Assembly: GCA_946803715.1 (NCBI GenBank)
Contig: CAMPET010000019.1
Location: 467,702-509,887 of the forward strand
Origin: Beroe ovata
Lineage: Eukaryota; Ctenophora; Nuda; Beroida; Beroidae
Length of the DNA stretch: 42,186 nucleotides
Reading direction: 5' to 3'
This document shows positions 10,753 to 21,990 of this stretch, one piece after another. How positions within the stretch are numbered: position 1 is the first letter of the stretch; each line of letters opens with the position of its first letter. The notes under the pieces were generated by a model. That model was not told the origin of the DNA. It saw only the letters and a list, made by a program, of their open reading frames with translations, and did no database searches. A program made the translations under genes and the position numbers.

Positions 10753-12486
10753 CAGATCACGTGACTTTGTCATAGTCCCTAGGTGAGAAATATAGCTCCG
10801 TTTTAGTGTAAGGAACTGTTTCGAGGGTTGCGATTGCAGGACCTCGAACAACATATCCTGCTTGCTGAAAGAGTGACTTAGAACAACTGTGAGTGGTCAC
10901 AGAAAATATACTAATCGAACCTTGAAATTTTGTAGCAGCAATGAGATGTCTTCAAAGAGGGAAATGGTCACCTGCACGTTATGGCTCATTTACCAGCAGC
11001 TTGTTTAACTGATATTCATGAAGTTGATCTCGTGACAGGGCTTGGGTAGGGATTCAGGGCGCAGCGAGAACTTGTGTTTGAATATTCATAGAAATATGGA
11101 ACCCTCCTTTCTTTGTTGTGAGGTATTGGGTGGCGGGGTGGATCGAAATATGGAAATTTGTGATCTCATTGACTATTAAATGATGCTGATACTTAGTCAT
11201 ACTATACTTTATATCATTGTAGTGTGTGATACCCGAGCAATATCATAGTTTATGTTAATTCAGCGTTACGCGCACAATAGCAGCGTAGCAGCATACCTAA
11301 TCAGATGATAAAACAATAGCACAGTATATTATATCCCCTCAAACACTCATTATCCGTCTAGCAGAATCGGGGGAGATCGGGAGAGATCTCGCCCACACCG
11401 AGAGAGGGCGGTGTCTAGTGCTGCTAAAACAATGATATCTCCTGCGATATTCACCAAGGTACCTTCATCGAAATTACATAGTGGTGTTTTCTCTTAACTG
11501 CAAACCTGCAGAGAATTATCACTATGAACATCAGATCACGGGGCTCTGTCATACTCTAATCATTCCCTTGTTCAAAATATTTCGGTCGAACATACTTCGA
11601 AAATCGGATAAGGAAAACGGGTGTCCCATGAGGAAGAGTTATCCTTGAATCAGTTATACAATGGCGTTATCTTTACAAATAAGTTTCCTTGATTAAAACC
11701 AGGCGTATCCTGGTGTTGAATTATTGATTGAGATATCATACAAATTTACCTCTGCTTTAGTAGAAGATCAGAAGATCTAATTAGAAGTAAATGAGGGCAC
11801 CATATTTGCGCTAAAAATGGTAAGAGAGCACCTCATACAGTGGCCCAGCATCCTGCACTAATTGTTGAATTTGTCTGGCGATGGGATGTATTGACATCAT
11901 TTCTTGAGACATCTCACAGTGACGAAGGGTAGAAATATGTGAATCGCGGGCTTGAGAAGACCTAGATTGAGAACACCAAGCACCAATTCCTAGTCAATTT
12001 GATCGCCGAATGTCACAAATGAGTTGCCATCAACAGTATTTCCTGTGTATTATCTGTAACGCGCGCGGATCTTTTCATTACACTCCGCGCGCGTATTACC
12101 CTCGAAACCGCGCGCGCGCGTTTTAGACGCGCGCGTAACGTTAGCCGTATTTTTGTGACCGGATGAAAAAGTGGCAATTTCTCACATACATCTTATCAAA
12201 ACGACGGTGTTAATAAACTTTAGGAAAAGTTTGAGCCATGTTTTCGGAGAAAAATGTCGTCACACAATAGAATTAACAAATCAATTCTCCATATCGCGAA
12301 AATTCGAAATTCACAACAAGCAAAATATACCAAAGCAACCGCAATTTTAGTCCCGCCGTTCTCGCATATATTACTCTAGATTAAGTATCATTCATATTAT
12401 GTACAAACCATGCAATGACCGTAATATGATCTTACGATTGGAGATACCAAATGTTTGGTGTCTTGAGTCTCTCATCTTGCTCTCAT
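10753..12486. other. Gene-free spacer with GC-rich core
   Basis: Apart from the duplicated leader exon, no exon is supported. At 12058-12142 there is a dense run of CGCGCG words (ACGCGCGCGG ... CCGCGCGCGCG ... ACGCGCGCGTAACG) with inverted symmetry, similar in composition to the GC-centred palindromes elsewhere. Confidence 0.5.
11506..11531 (-). pseudogene. Decayed duplicate of the secreted protein's leader exon
   Basis: On the minus strand it reads MFIVII followed by LC and then a GT donor. This copies the leader exon at 10752-10710 with an internal deletion that changes the phase. Similarity extends into both flanks: the + strand words AATTATCACTATGAACATCA and CAAACCTGC occur at both sites. 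No matching domain exon is present upstream. Confidence 0.6.
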
Positions 12487-15400
12487 CTAGATATCCTTCA
12501 TGACTTGATCCAGCATAGCTCCGAACTCATCCGAGTCTATTATCTGGTCACTGTTCTTGTCAAATGAGCTGAAGTCCTGAAACCAGCATTTGAATAGAGA
12601 AAGAATGAAAACACGACACATAAATCATGCACAATCACTCCACATGAAAATCACTCCATATTATCAAATATGGTTAGTCAAGGTGAATTATTGGGCCCAA
12701 ATACTCCAACCCAGTGAATAATTGTCGTCAATCAGCTTCTTAATTTTCACACAAAACAAATGTACGCAGTGTATACTCATATTGCAGCTTTTCTACCTTC
12801 GAATGCGTATATCTCTGAGGAAAACATGCTTAAAGTCAATAGTTTCGATTCTCATTCTGTCTAAAATAAGTAGTCAGATGAAACATGCCATGTCAGATGA
12901 AACATGCCATGTGTAAGAGCTACATGCAATAGAGTGCAAGTCAGGAGTCTTAACTCTGACCATTCAATTCAATACTCATCTCTTCAAGTCGTTAACTTTA
13001 CCTTGCTCTGCAAGAGAAAAGTATTGTCATTATTGCTTCCATAAGATGGTGCTCATATTATATGGAAAATTTCATTTTCGTCGCACCCTCCCTCATTCAA
13101 TGGTGGGATCACAGCAGGAATAATCCCACGCAGCTCACCTTGAGAATTGTCTGAAATTTCTCCTTCAAATGTGTCGGTACTCTCTTCAAGAACTTGTTAA
13201 ATTCTTCCTCTGTCAGACCTATTAAACAATGATAGAGATTAGAGAGTGATGTTTTTCCCTCATTTCAGTTCAATCGAGTGTAACATGAGAATTTGCTGAC
13301 ACTTATCACTTATCTTAATCAAGAGCTCATATTTAGTTTCAACCTACCTTCTTCCTTGTCTAGCATTTCAATATCAGCAGCTATCTTCTCCAATAACGAG
13401 CGATCCATAGCTTTCATCTTCTCGTTCAATTGACCGAATATGGCCTCCTGTAGCTTCTGGAACCCCTGAAAAAACGCAGCGGATATGAGTAACAACCAGT
13501 TCTAACTTCATTAATAGTTCTACAAGCACTACGACAGCATTTTTGGATAATATGGTGTATGTTATAGTATATTGATTGTTAACAAATCTCCAATGAAATA
13601 TACACTAATCATTTCAATATGAAACAAATAACATCCCTCCATATACAATTCAGAAATATCGCTTGTCCACTGAAAACCACGGGTGCTGTAGGATATCCCT
13701 GTACTGAAGTCTCTGTGATGGGTTTTTGTGTAGCGATGAGTTGATGAAACTCTGACACATTGGCGACACTTTGGCCATTCTCGGACTTGACATCAGGATG
13801 TCCTCTGCATCTTGGAACGGGTAGTGTCCGACTACCATCTTGTAAGCGAGGCAGCCCAGTGACCAAACCGTGCCTTCGATTGGGTAGAAGTAACCCCGGT
13901 AGAAAAATTCCGCTGGGAAGAAGATTTCTGTTCCCTGGGGAACTGTGTAGGGAACATTCTTGTGGTAGAGGGTAGCAGCCCCGAAATCAGCTAGTTTCAC
14001 TTCCCCCGTGACGGTATTAACAAGCACATTCTCGTCCTTGATGTCTCTGTGATCGATACCCTCCCCCAGACAATACGTCACCGCACTCTGTATCTGGAGG
14101 TAGAAATCCCGGCTCGTGGCTTCGCACAGCCGTCCACGTGCCGCCACAAAGTCGAACAGATCCATGGTGTAGTGGCCCATGACAATCATCCAGTGTAGCC
14201 TGGTCTCCATGTACCCGTGCACCTCTACTATGTGACGGTGTCTCAGTTTCTGCAGACAGTATATCTCCATGGGAACGGCGCTGACACCACTCCCCACCAG
14301 GGTCTTGACACAGCTCTTCTTGATCTTCTTCACGGCGAGTACCTTGTGGTCTGTCCGTCTTGACACCTGATAGACTTTGCCGAAACCACCCTCGCCGAGC
14401 TTCCGCTTCACCTTGAAGTGTTTCCAGAACTGGAGGAGGTCCAACTTCTGTAGCAGAGTGGAGAAATGAAACATGTTGAGCTGTAGTAATGCTGCTGTAG
14501 TGAGAACTCAGGAACACTGATAGTTTCTCTGCTCACAACAACACATTTATATCAGCCGGCTGTCTCCCAATCAGTAGCAGTCACCTGATTAAGCTATAGT
14601 CACGTGATCAGACACGTGTAACCGGAGCAACCCAATCAGAATGTTCTCATAGGACCATGACTGGACGGTTCGTTAGTCATGTGTGTGACGCATGGATCGT
14701 CTCACATGACACTGATTGGGGTCATGTGATTAGCGCACGTGCTGCGCGCGCGACGGTCATGTTGTGATGGGGTGATCGTGGGATAAAATAACCGCCATAT
14801 CACAAAATATGCATCGGTCATATGTCAATCAAATTGTCATAATATTTCAAGCACCTCATCTTGGCTAATTATTGTGTTTATCACGGAAGATCAATTCTCG
14901 GCACCGAATAGTATGACGACAATATCTAATTTTAAGTACTTTGGCTGGATAAGATTGATCAGAATACAGAACAGTGACATTCTTTCTTTTGGAAGGCACG
15001 ACGTGCAATCTGTGAATTTTGAGCAAAATCAGAGACTTACTTCCAATTGTTCCTGCATGGAGTCCCTGATTTGAGACAACTTCTCGTTTTCCTTCTTCAG
15101 TTTCTCGTGAACTTCCTTGAACTTGGAGATTTGTGCTTGGAGTGAGCTGACACTCTCCGATAACTGCGGGGAAAATGAGCGACGTGTATAATTATACACG
15201 CTAAAACACCACTGCTCCGAATAGAACCAGGAATCATGTTTAATGTTACTATTTGTGGGGGGGACATGAAACCTGGTTGTTTGTAGCTTCCAGTTTTTCA
15301 GTGTTTTCCTGGAGAACTCTATTGTTCTCTTGGAATTTGGCACTTTCCTCCGTCAACGCATTCACCTAAGTGTAGAAGCAATGATAGCTAGGTCAACACA

Positions 15401-18364
15401 GCGAATTTGGGCAATGATTGCTAGGTCAACACAGCGAATTCGGGCAATGATTGCTAGGTCAACACAGCGAATTCGGGTAATCAGTTTCAGTATTCAGCTT
15501 TGGAGATTATTCTTCTTGTTACACGATGGAACCCCACACTTAAACTTTGAGAGGATTGCCTTGCAATTTTTAACTGTTCCACTATCATACTTTCCACTGA
15601 TTCAGAGTTTCCCACTCTCCTCTTACCTGTTCCTCAAGTTTCGTGTTATTTTCAGTGAACTTCCTATTCTCCTCAACCATCTTCTCAACTTCCTCGGCTA
15701 ATCGAGCAATCTCCGCTCGCAGCTTTGCGTTATTCTCCTCCAGTTTCTGATTCTCCTCCCCCATTTTGTTCAGGGACCCCTCCAGGCGGGTGTTGTTTTG
15801 CGCCAACTTGGCGTTTTCCGAAGAGAACTTGCTGATTTCTTCCTGAGACATAAGTTGAATGACGGAAAGAAACGCACGGTAACGTATCGTTGGCCAATTC
15901 GTATTTACTATCTGAGTTAAACCGATCAATTATAATTCCCCACCTTCATCTCCCCTATCTGTGACTCCAACATCCGGTTATTCTCCTCGAACTTGGCATT
16001 CTCCTCCCCCATCTTCCCCACCTGGCCCTCAAGTTGAGCCACACTCGCATTCAGAGCATCCTTCGTTGCTTCAAGCTGGTTATTCAGCTGACCCAACTTC
16101 TCCACCTCCCCTCCCAACCTATCAACCTCTCTCTTCAGAGCTGCGTTATTCGCTGCGAATTTGTTATTTTCCTCAGTCATCTTCCCAAGCTCGGCTCCCA
16201 GTTTATCAACTTGCGCCGTCAGAGCCGCGTTGTTCGCACGGAATTTCTCGTTCTCGGCAGCTTGGGCGGCGTTGTTGGCGGCAAACTTTTCGTTTTCTTG
16301 TGTCATCTTCCCGACCTCCTGCTCGAGTTTCTGGTTGTTGGCCGCGAATTTTTCGTTCTCCTGAAATAAAAGTAAGGGTCTAAGATTTCCATATTTCTTG
16401 CGAACAGCTTCTTTCAAAATATGTGTCCAAATCCGATTAACCAATACCTTTGTCATAATGTCATATTCTTTTTGATTCCGATTAGTCGGTAAGATTTTGA
16501 TGTGTCATTTTCATGAGTTGATTGTGTCAAATGTACCTGCGTCATTTTGTTAATCTCTCCCCCTAGCCTGTTGACCTCCGCTTCCAGTTTCGCATTGTTG
16601 GCAGCGAACTTGTTGTTTTCCTCCGTCATCTTGGCCACTTCAGCCTCCAACTTCTTGTTGTTCTCAGCGAACTTGGCATTTTCCTGTGAGGAGGAGGGGA
16701 TGGAATATATCGGATCAATTTGGTCATGTATTGGTCGATCGGTCGAGAGTTTTGGTTACTATAGATTTAGTTAGGTTGCTATAGAACTGGTGTTAGGTTG
16801 CCATGGTTATATAGTGTACCTGAGTCATCTTATCTACTTCTCCCTCCAATCTGTTGACATTTTGCTCGAGTTTTGCGTTGTTAGCAGCAAACTTAGCATT
16901 CTCAGTAGTCATCTTGTCAACCTCGCCACCCAGGCGGTTCACCTCTTTCTCCAGCTTGTCATTATTGGCCGAGAATCTGTCGTTTTCCTCAGACATCCGG
17001 CCAACCTGGGCAGAGAAGTTTTCTAATAGTGGTCGTATTAATTGTACTGCAATTTTTCCATTTTATATCCATGCATTAGACTAATTGACTGAAAATTCAT
17101 GCACTCAATTCTATTAGGTTGTTTCTGGACGATTGTGAACATTCTACTCGGATTCATTCATGCTTCTTCTTTAGGTGATCACGTGTCCCATTAAGAGTAT
17201 CACGTGTGATATACACTATACAGTATATAATGTATATCACACTATGGGACACGTGTGTGACAACGTGTGCTCCATATTCATGCACTACCTCTTCTCTCAA
17301 GAGCTGATTGTTAGATTTTGCACACTCGTGCTCATTTCCTAAACGATCAAACTGAAATGATCGTTAGACATGGTCAATACTTTTTCTGTCATCACTGAGC
17401 TGATGTGTCATCACTCATCAGCTGCATGTGGTCATCAATTATCATTTTTTCACCCTTTTCAAATACTTGCTGGCATAAGTATTACTTATGGCTGCAATAC
17501 GGCCGAAAAAGTAGGGGTTTTTTATAATTTTCATCAACATTGAATGTTTTTTCAGAACGCCTGCCTACCTCTGATTCAAGTTTGACTAGCTTGGTAGCAG
17601 AGGTGTCGAAATCAGGGTTTAGCACCAAGGTGATGGTGCCAGAGGTGCCACCCATTAGTGAGGACACCTGCAGATAGAGAGATGAGAAGGAAACAGAAGA
17701 TGGAAATCATAGGAAAACTCGAAACACGGTGAGTTGTCATGGTCCAGATATTCATTAGTTTTACCTTGACTGTATCCTGCCCCTTGAGACAATCCTCATA
17801 TCCGACGAAAGTGTAGCCCAGGAAGTTGTCACTACCAAACGTGTTCTTGTCCCAAAGGGATATAGCCACGCCCTGTGTTTAATGTCAGGTGTCACGTGTT
17901 ACGATGCATTGTTTGACAATAGGCAATGATAATAAATGTGTTTGATTTTGTAAGTTCAGCTCAAAAACCTGATCCTTCTGGAAAGTGTCGAAGTTGAAAG
18001 TCTCGTTCCATTCAGGATTCAGGTTACTGTCCTTGTGTGTTGTGTCCTTAGATTTGCCGCCAATCTCAACCTGCAGGTAATAGAATTGATGAGTCAATAT
18101 TGAGGAACATATATCCAAAAAGTCTGAATTTCTGATCTTTTTCGAGCACACCGATCAAACTTCGAGTAGTCATATCTCCAAACTGAAACATCGTAATTGC
18201 CACAATGTAACTGCATATGCGGATGGATATTCGTAGCTGCCAAACCACATGCCTACCTTGCAGTAAGGGTCACTCTTGGACATGAAATCAGTGTTTTTCA
18301 GGTTTTGGGCCTTAACCACCTTGATCGATATCCGGCCCACTTTGTGTCCCATGTCTACACCCAT
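12487..18364 (-). CDS. C2 / long coiled-coil / EF-hand protein
   Basis: Exons, 5' to 3': 18364-18257, 18070-17969, 17872-17765, 17667-17569, 17351-17289, 17005-16820, 16683-16537, 16360-15944, 15842-15627, 15365-15273, 15163-15041, 13465-13348, 13218-13139, 13007-13002 (6-nt candidate), 12576-12487. They sum to 1,956 nt, 651 residues, almost all phase 0. Residues 1-125 form a C2 domain with calcium-type Asp residues (NTDFMSKSDPYC; LWDKNTFGSDNF). Residues 140-595 are a coiled coil of about 28-residue units, such as ENAKFAANNAKLE then VNRLEGEVDKMTQ. The C-terminus has one EF-hand with loop DKNSDQIIDSDE. Likely a cytoplasmic, Ca-responsive membrane-binding scaffold; that role is inference. I know no named family with this architecture. 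An upstream 5' UTR exon is possible, since an acceptor lies 4 nt before the ATG. Weakest joint: the 1.6-kb intron holding the kinase. Confidence 0.8.
13650..14474 (-). CDS. PIM-like serine/threonine kinase, intronless
   Basis: A single open frame of 274 residues, about one kinase domain, like vertebrate PIM1-3. The glycine loop is GEGGFG (27-32), the ATP lysine is in LAVKK (Lys49), and the alpha-C Glu70 is in VPMEI. The catalytic loop is HRDIKDEN (142-149), DFG is at 163-165, and the P+1 motif is FPAE in place of PIM's PPE. PIM-type signatures include VPME, DLFDFV..RG.L and HRDIKDEN. There is no regulatory tail, as in PIM kinases, which are constitutively active and controlled by expression level. 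It lies wholly inside a same-strand intron of the C2/EF-hand gene, about 0.2 kb from the next exon, and lacks introns, suggesting retroposition. Confidence 0.88.
   Translation of the reverse strand: MFHFSTLLQKLDLLQFWKHFKVKRKLGEGGFGKVYQVSRRTDHKVLAVKKIKKSCVKTLVGSGVSAVPMEIYCLQKLRHRHIVEVHGYMETRLHWMIVMGHYTMDLFDFVAARGRLCEATSRDFYLQIQSAVTYCLGEGIDHRDIKDENVLVNTVTGEVKLADFGAATLYHKNVPYTVPQGTEIFFPAEFFYRGYFYPIEGTVWSLGCLAYKMVVGHYPFQDAEDILMSSPRMAKVSPMCQSFINSSLHKNPSQRLQYRDILQHPWFSVDKRYF
15378..15476. repeat. 33-bp tandem repeat, three copies
   Basis: Three near-identical units, GCAATGATTGCTAGGTCAAC plus ACAGCGAATTCGG, lie immediately upstream (coding sense) of the exon 15365-15273, within an intron of the C2/EF-hand gene. 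The first copy has two substitutions. Confidence 0.95.
17180..17255. repeat. Nested inverted repeat with CACGTG ends
   Basis: The outer arms are CACGTGTCCCAT (17180-17191) and ATGGGACACGTG (17244-17255). The inner arms are TGTGATATACAC (17205-17216) and ATGTATATCACA (about 17231-17242). The element lies in the C2/EF-hand gene intron between exons 17351-17289 and 17005-16820. Confidence 0.8.
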
Positions 18365-19379
18365 TGTACCTGCGTTGTGTATAATGATTAATGATAGGTA
18401 CCGATGAATGATAGGATTATAGATGTTAATTGCGTTTAAAGTGCTTTGATATGCTTCGTAATTTACTTTTACTTTAAGACATAGGATTACGCTATTTTTG
18501 AAAACGTTAGGTAAATTGAAAAAAGGGGGAGTTGAGATAAAAATATGCTGTAAAACGCTGGTGAGCCGGTGTAGCGGAAATTGAACGCAGTGAGACGAAA
18601 TGAAATATGACCATGATGCAGGATGCATTTCATATTTCCGCCATATTGTTATCATGTTATCGCAGGAAAAGATAAAGAGAGATAATGACCAGTGACACAA
18701 GCACAAAAAACCACGCGTTCAGAAACAATATCAATATGATAGAGACGTTGATCAAGGAGTTGTCAAAGGACAATGTCAGCAATGTGAATTCTCACACAAT
18801 ATACATTGTACAAGCCCAATGTACAATGTACACTAGAATGTGTGATGTCATACACATTACATTTACACACTTGTTACGTGAACACTCGCAATTCGCGTGA
18901 CGTCATTAAAATGCTCTAAAAATAATAAACTCAGGTTACAAATTGAGACTAAGTCCCATGGCTCCATGTGGCAGAATTGGGCCTGGCTCCATGAGACTGG
19001 TACTAGGTACTGTGAGTATAGATATCACTTTACTGAGAAATATTCAGCTCAAAACACGTATTATCATCACACTAGAAGTACTAGTAGAACTAGAACTAAA
19101 AAGTAATAGCATGAACATAGGAATAAGAGAAAGGATGGAGTAGGGCAATACAAATTGCCCCATCTTACAACACGGCATTAAACAATGAGTCATGGGATGT
19201 ATATAGAATGTATACAGCGGTATCATTATACTGACCCATAACCTGGGTCGAATGATGTATTGATGTGTTCGAATGAGATAATGTTATTGCTGGGAATGGT
19301 CATTTGTTCTCGATCACTCACTGGATTCCGGACAGGAAGTAGATTGAGGAATGTTACGGCCGCATCTAATTGTGTTTCT

Positions 19380-19850
19380 ACATAATTTTGTGTCACACTT
19401 GGACTTTGGGTCCAGTAGACATGCTGTGCCCATAGACATATTGAATCCAATAGGCATACTCCGTCAATTGGCCATATTGTGCCAGGTGGACATTCTGTGT
19501 TCAATAGACATTCTGTGTTCAATAAACGTCATGTGGCAAATCACAAATGTACATGTTTATTGTGTCTATTTGTCAACATTTGTCCATTTTGTCCATCAGA
19601 CTGAATTACCAGATTCATGTCCATCAGCAATGAGCAAGGGCGGATTTGTAGATGTGTCCATTGTGTCCACCCAGATGCACAAGATCGATGTCCATTGTGT
19701 CCATTGAACATGTCCATTAGACATCGAAAATGGACATATTGTGTCCAATGGTGTACAATGGACAAGAATACCAGATTGTCACGTTGAGTGGAGTGTCCTA
19801 TGGACGTGCATTAGACGTGCATTAGACATTTTCTTATTGATGGACACGAA
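19380..19850. repeat. Degenerate GTCCATT / AATGGAC repeat field
   Basis: Words such as TGTCCATTGTGTCCA, ATAGACATTCTGTGTTCAAT and AATGGACATATTGTGTCCAA recur in both orientations with irregular spacing. It looks like an old, decayed tandem or inverted array rather than a gene. The open frames across it are artefacts. Confidence 0.65.
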
Positions 19851-20420
19851 GGACACAATTACAAATCTTGTGAGCCTTTTCACTTTTGCTGATATTTTCT
19901 TATTGTCGGGCGATGCCAGACCGCTGATGCAAGCCGCGAAGCGGCTTGCGTCAGCAAGCCTGTCTGAGAATAAGTTTGCGCGCGCGCGCAACGCGGAAAT
20001 TCTCGACAGAGTCTATCATCGATCGACAAATTTTCTTATTGATGGACACATTGTCTGGCGATGCTAGACCGCTGATGCAAGCCGCGATAGCCGGATGTTA
20101 TCTGTCCTCTGTTTCTTGCGCGCGTCGCAAGTCATCGCCGCCGCGCGCGCAAGAAACAGGTCGTCAGGTCAGGTAACAGTGACTAGGTCTTCCACTGTGC
20201 ACACGTTGCGCGCGGCCTTCGATGAAGGCGCGCGCGCCGCGCGCAAAAAAACAGGTCAGGTAACATCTGACAAAAAGTCGTAGAAACCACAAAGACGCGC
20301 AGCGCGCGCGGAATTTTTGGGTCACGCAGCGCGGCCGCGGGAGCATCTTCCAGATGATTTCCAAATGATAGTCGCGGTCGAGAATTTCGTTCTGCGCGCG
20401 CGGCGCAAACTTATTCTCGC
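19828..20420. repeat. GC-palindrome cluster, locus 2, with internal direct duplication
   Basis: ATTTTCTTATTGATGGACAC occurs at about 19828 and 20030, and GACCGCTGATGCAAGCCGCG at about 19919 and 20068, so a unit of roughly 150-200 bp is duplicated in direct orientation. The cluster also carries GAATAAGTTTGCGCGCGCGC ... GGAAATTCTCGAC, the GATGTTATCTGTCC / CTGTTTCTTGCGCGCG arm, and GACGCGCAGCGCGCGCGGA (shared with 40680 and 40918). It ends in an inverted CGAGAATTTCGTTCTGCGCG / GCGCAAACTTATTCTCG. Confidence 0.75.
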
Positions 20421-20610
20421 GTACTCATTATTCTTGTCCTTATTTTTTGAAATCATGCCAGCATGACTATATTTTCATATTCAGTGATTGTGCTAATTTG
20501 TGAGAACAGTTGAATTGATGTTTTGGCAAATAACTTGCTGTGCAAAGGTGATTACCCATTTGCTAAAAGAACTTTGCAGCTGTAACCGTTTTTGATTATT
20601 TTTCAGTGTT

Positions 20611-21525
20611 ATGACAATCATGTCTGAGGATCAATCAGCAAATATGATAATGAATTCTACAGACAACACTGCATTCCTTGTTACTACAATTGCACTAATT
20701 GGTGGAATATTGACATTTTACTATTATTATATCTATGATCCTCAACCCAGTGTAAGTTTGCTATAAAGTGCCCAAACTCTTCATGAGATTCTATCAATCT
20801 TGTGAGCAAAATCTGGCATTGTATGGACTGTGTTTGAAAGTGTTGGTTTACCTATATTTAAGGGGTTGGTATCTGTTGTGATGATATGAAATACCTATAG
20901 GAACCAATTTCAGAGTGAAGAAAATCAGGAAGAGGAGCCTGCTGCTATTGAACCTAGAGATTTCACTTTAGAGGAACTGAGGCACTTTGATGGGACTGAT
21001 GGAAAGCCAATATGCATTTCTGTCAAACATGTTGTCTATGATGTTACTCCTGGCAAAAACTTCTATGGTCCAGGTTATGTAGAAATTTACTTGAAACCTT
21101 TTGTTGCCTAAGAAATCTCCAGAGCTTTAGTTACCAGTGATTAAATCTACTTTATATTTCAGGTGGTCTCTATTCCATGTTAGCTGGGAGGGAAGGGTCT
21201 CGTGCACTTGCTAAGATGTCCTTGGAGGAAAGTGATGTGAGGGACGAGTGGGATGACCTCTCTGACTTGAATCCATCAGAAGAGGAGTCTCTTAATGATT
21301 GGATCATGAAGTTTCAGACAAGATATACAGAGGTACAATATTAGTTTTATGATTACTAGTTTTATGACTACTAGTTTTGTGATTACTTTTCTGAGTTTCT
21401 TCTCTATTCAGTATTTGGTCATGATCTCATTAAATTTATTACTAGATACATGGTAGAATTAATTTTCTGACACCAAATTTTATCAGGTTGGGAAGTTGGT
21501 CAAGGCTCATGAATCAGATGCCTGA
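20611..21525 (+). CDS. Membrane-associated progesterone receptor component-like (MAPR, cytochrome b5-like heme protein)
   Basis: Exons 20611-20751, 20914-21073, 21163-21332 and 21487-21525 give 169 residues (PGRMC1 has 195). A short lumenal N-terminus is followed by one membrane segment at about 21-41 ([20 protein letters not shown]), then an acidic linker and the cytochrome b5-like domain from about residue 62 ([12 protein letters not shown]). PGRMC hallmarks are present: [12 protein letters not shown], the heme-ligand tyrosine position in [16 protein letters not shown], and DEWDDLSDL. Family members bind heme at the ER and interact with cytochromes P450. The tail is shorter than in PGRMC1. 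A second in-frame ATG at 20620 is possible. Confidence 0.93.
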
Positions 21526-21990
21526 GTCCTGACTGTCTCAGTTGGTTGCAGTTGCAAGACATGATGGTTAAATGTTTTAATGTTTTGATAACCAATTTTA
21601 TTATATCTTTTTTGTTTTATCCTCGTGAAATATAGCCACTCTATTATTTATGCATGGGCTCCTTGATTTGATTCTTGTTTTTGAGTGAAACATTCTTTTC
21701 AATATAGAGGAGGTACCTAAATGTTATATTTCAATTATATTTTAAGAAAAAAAATCTTTATGCTTCGATTTGTTTCAAGTGGTTCTTTGTTATATACTTA
21801 TATTCAGATGTTCTTATACCTGTCCTTGACATATTAGATGCAGACATGACGTGTACTTGCCATTATTGCGTCCTTTATTTCCTAGAGGTCAGACATAGGA
21901 GTTAGGTTGGTATTTAATATTCAGAACACATCCAGGCATATCAATATGAATGATGTTTGGGGGCAGTGTATGTGAAGCCTATGAGCAGTT
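21526..21990. other. Intergenic gap
   Basis: AT-rich; probably the 3' UTR of the PGRMC-like gene and the promoter of the SH3 gene. An A-rich run lies near 21744. No other feature is seen. Confidence 0.5.

Larger units (their letters stand above)
18365..20610. other. Repeat-rich spacer between two divergent genes
   Basis: Lies between the C2/EF-hand gene (-) and the PGRMC-like gene (+), so it should hold both promoters. 18365-19220 shows no supported exon and includes small TGTACA palindromes at 18803-18832. 19380-19850 is rich in GTCCATT / AATGGAC words and 19900-20420 is the second GC-palindrome cluster; both are annotated separately. Confidence 0.55.

Noticed and set aside
15961-16774. Several plus-strand open frames opposite the coiled-coil exons
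   Set aside because: They are shadows of the biased Glu/Asn/Lys codons of the minus-strand repeats; they lack motifs and cross intron borders.
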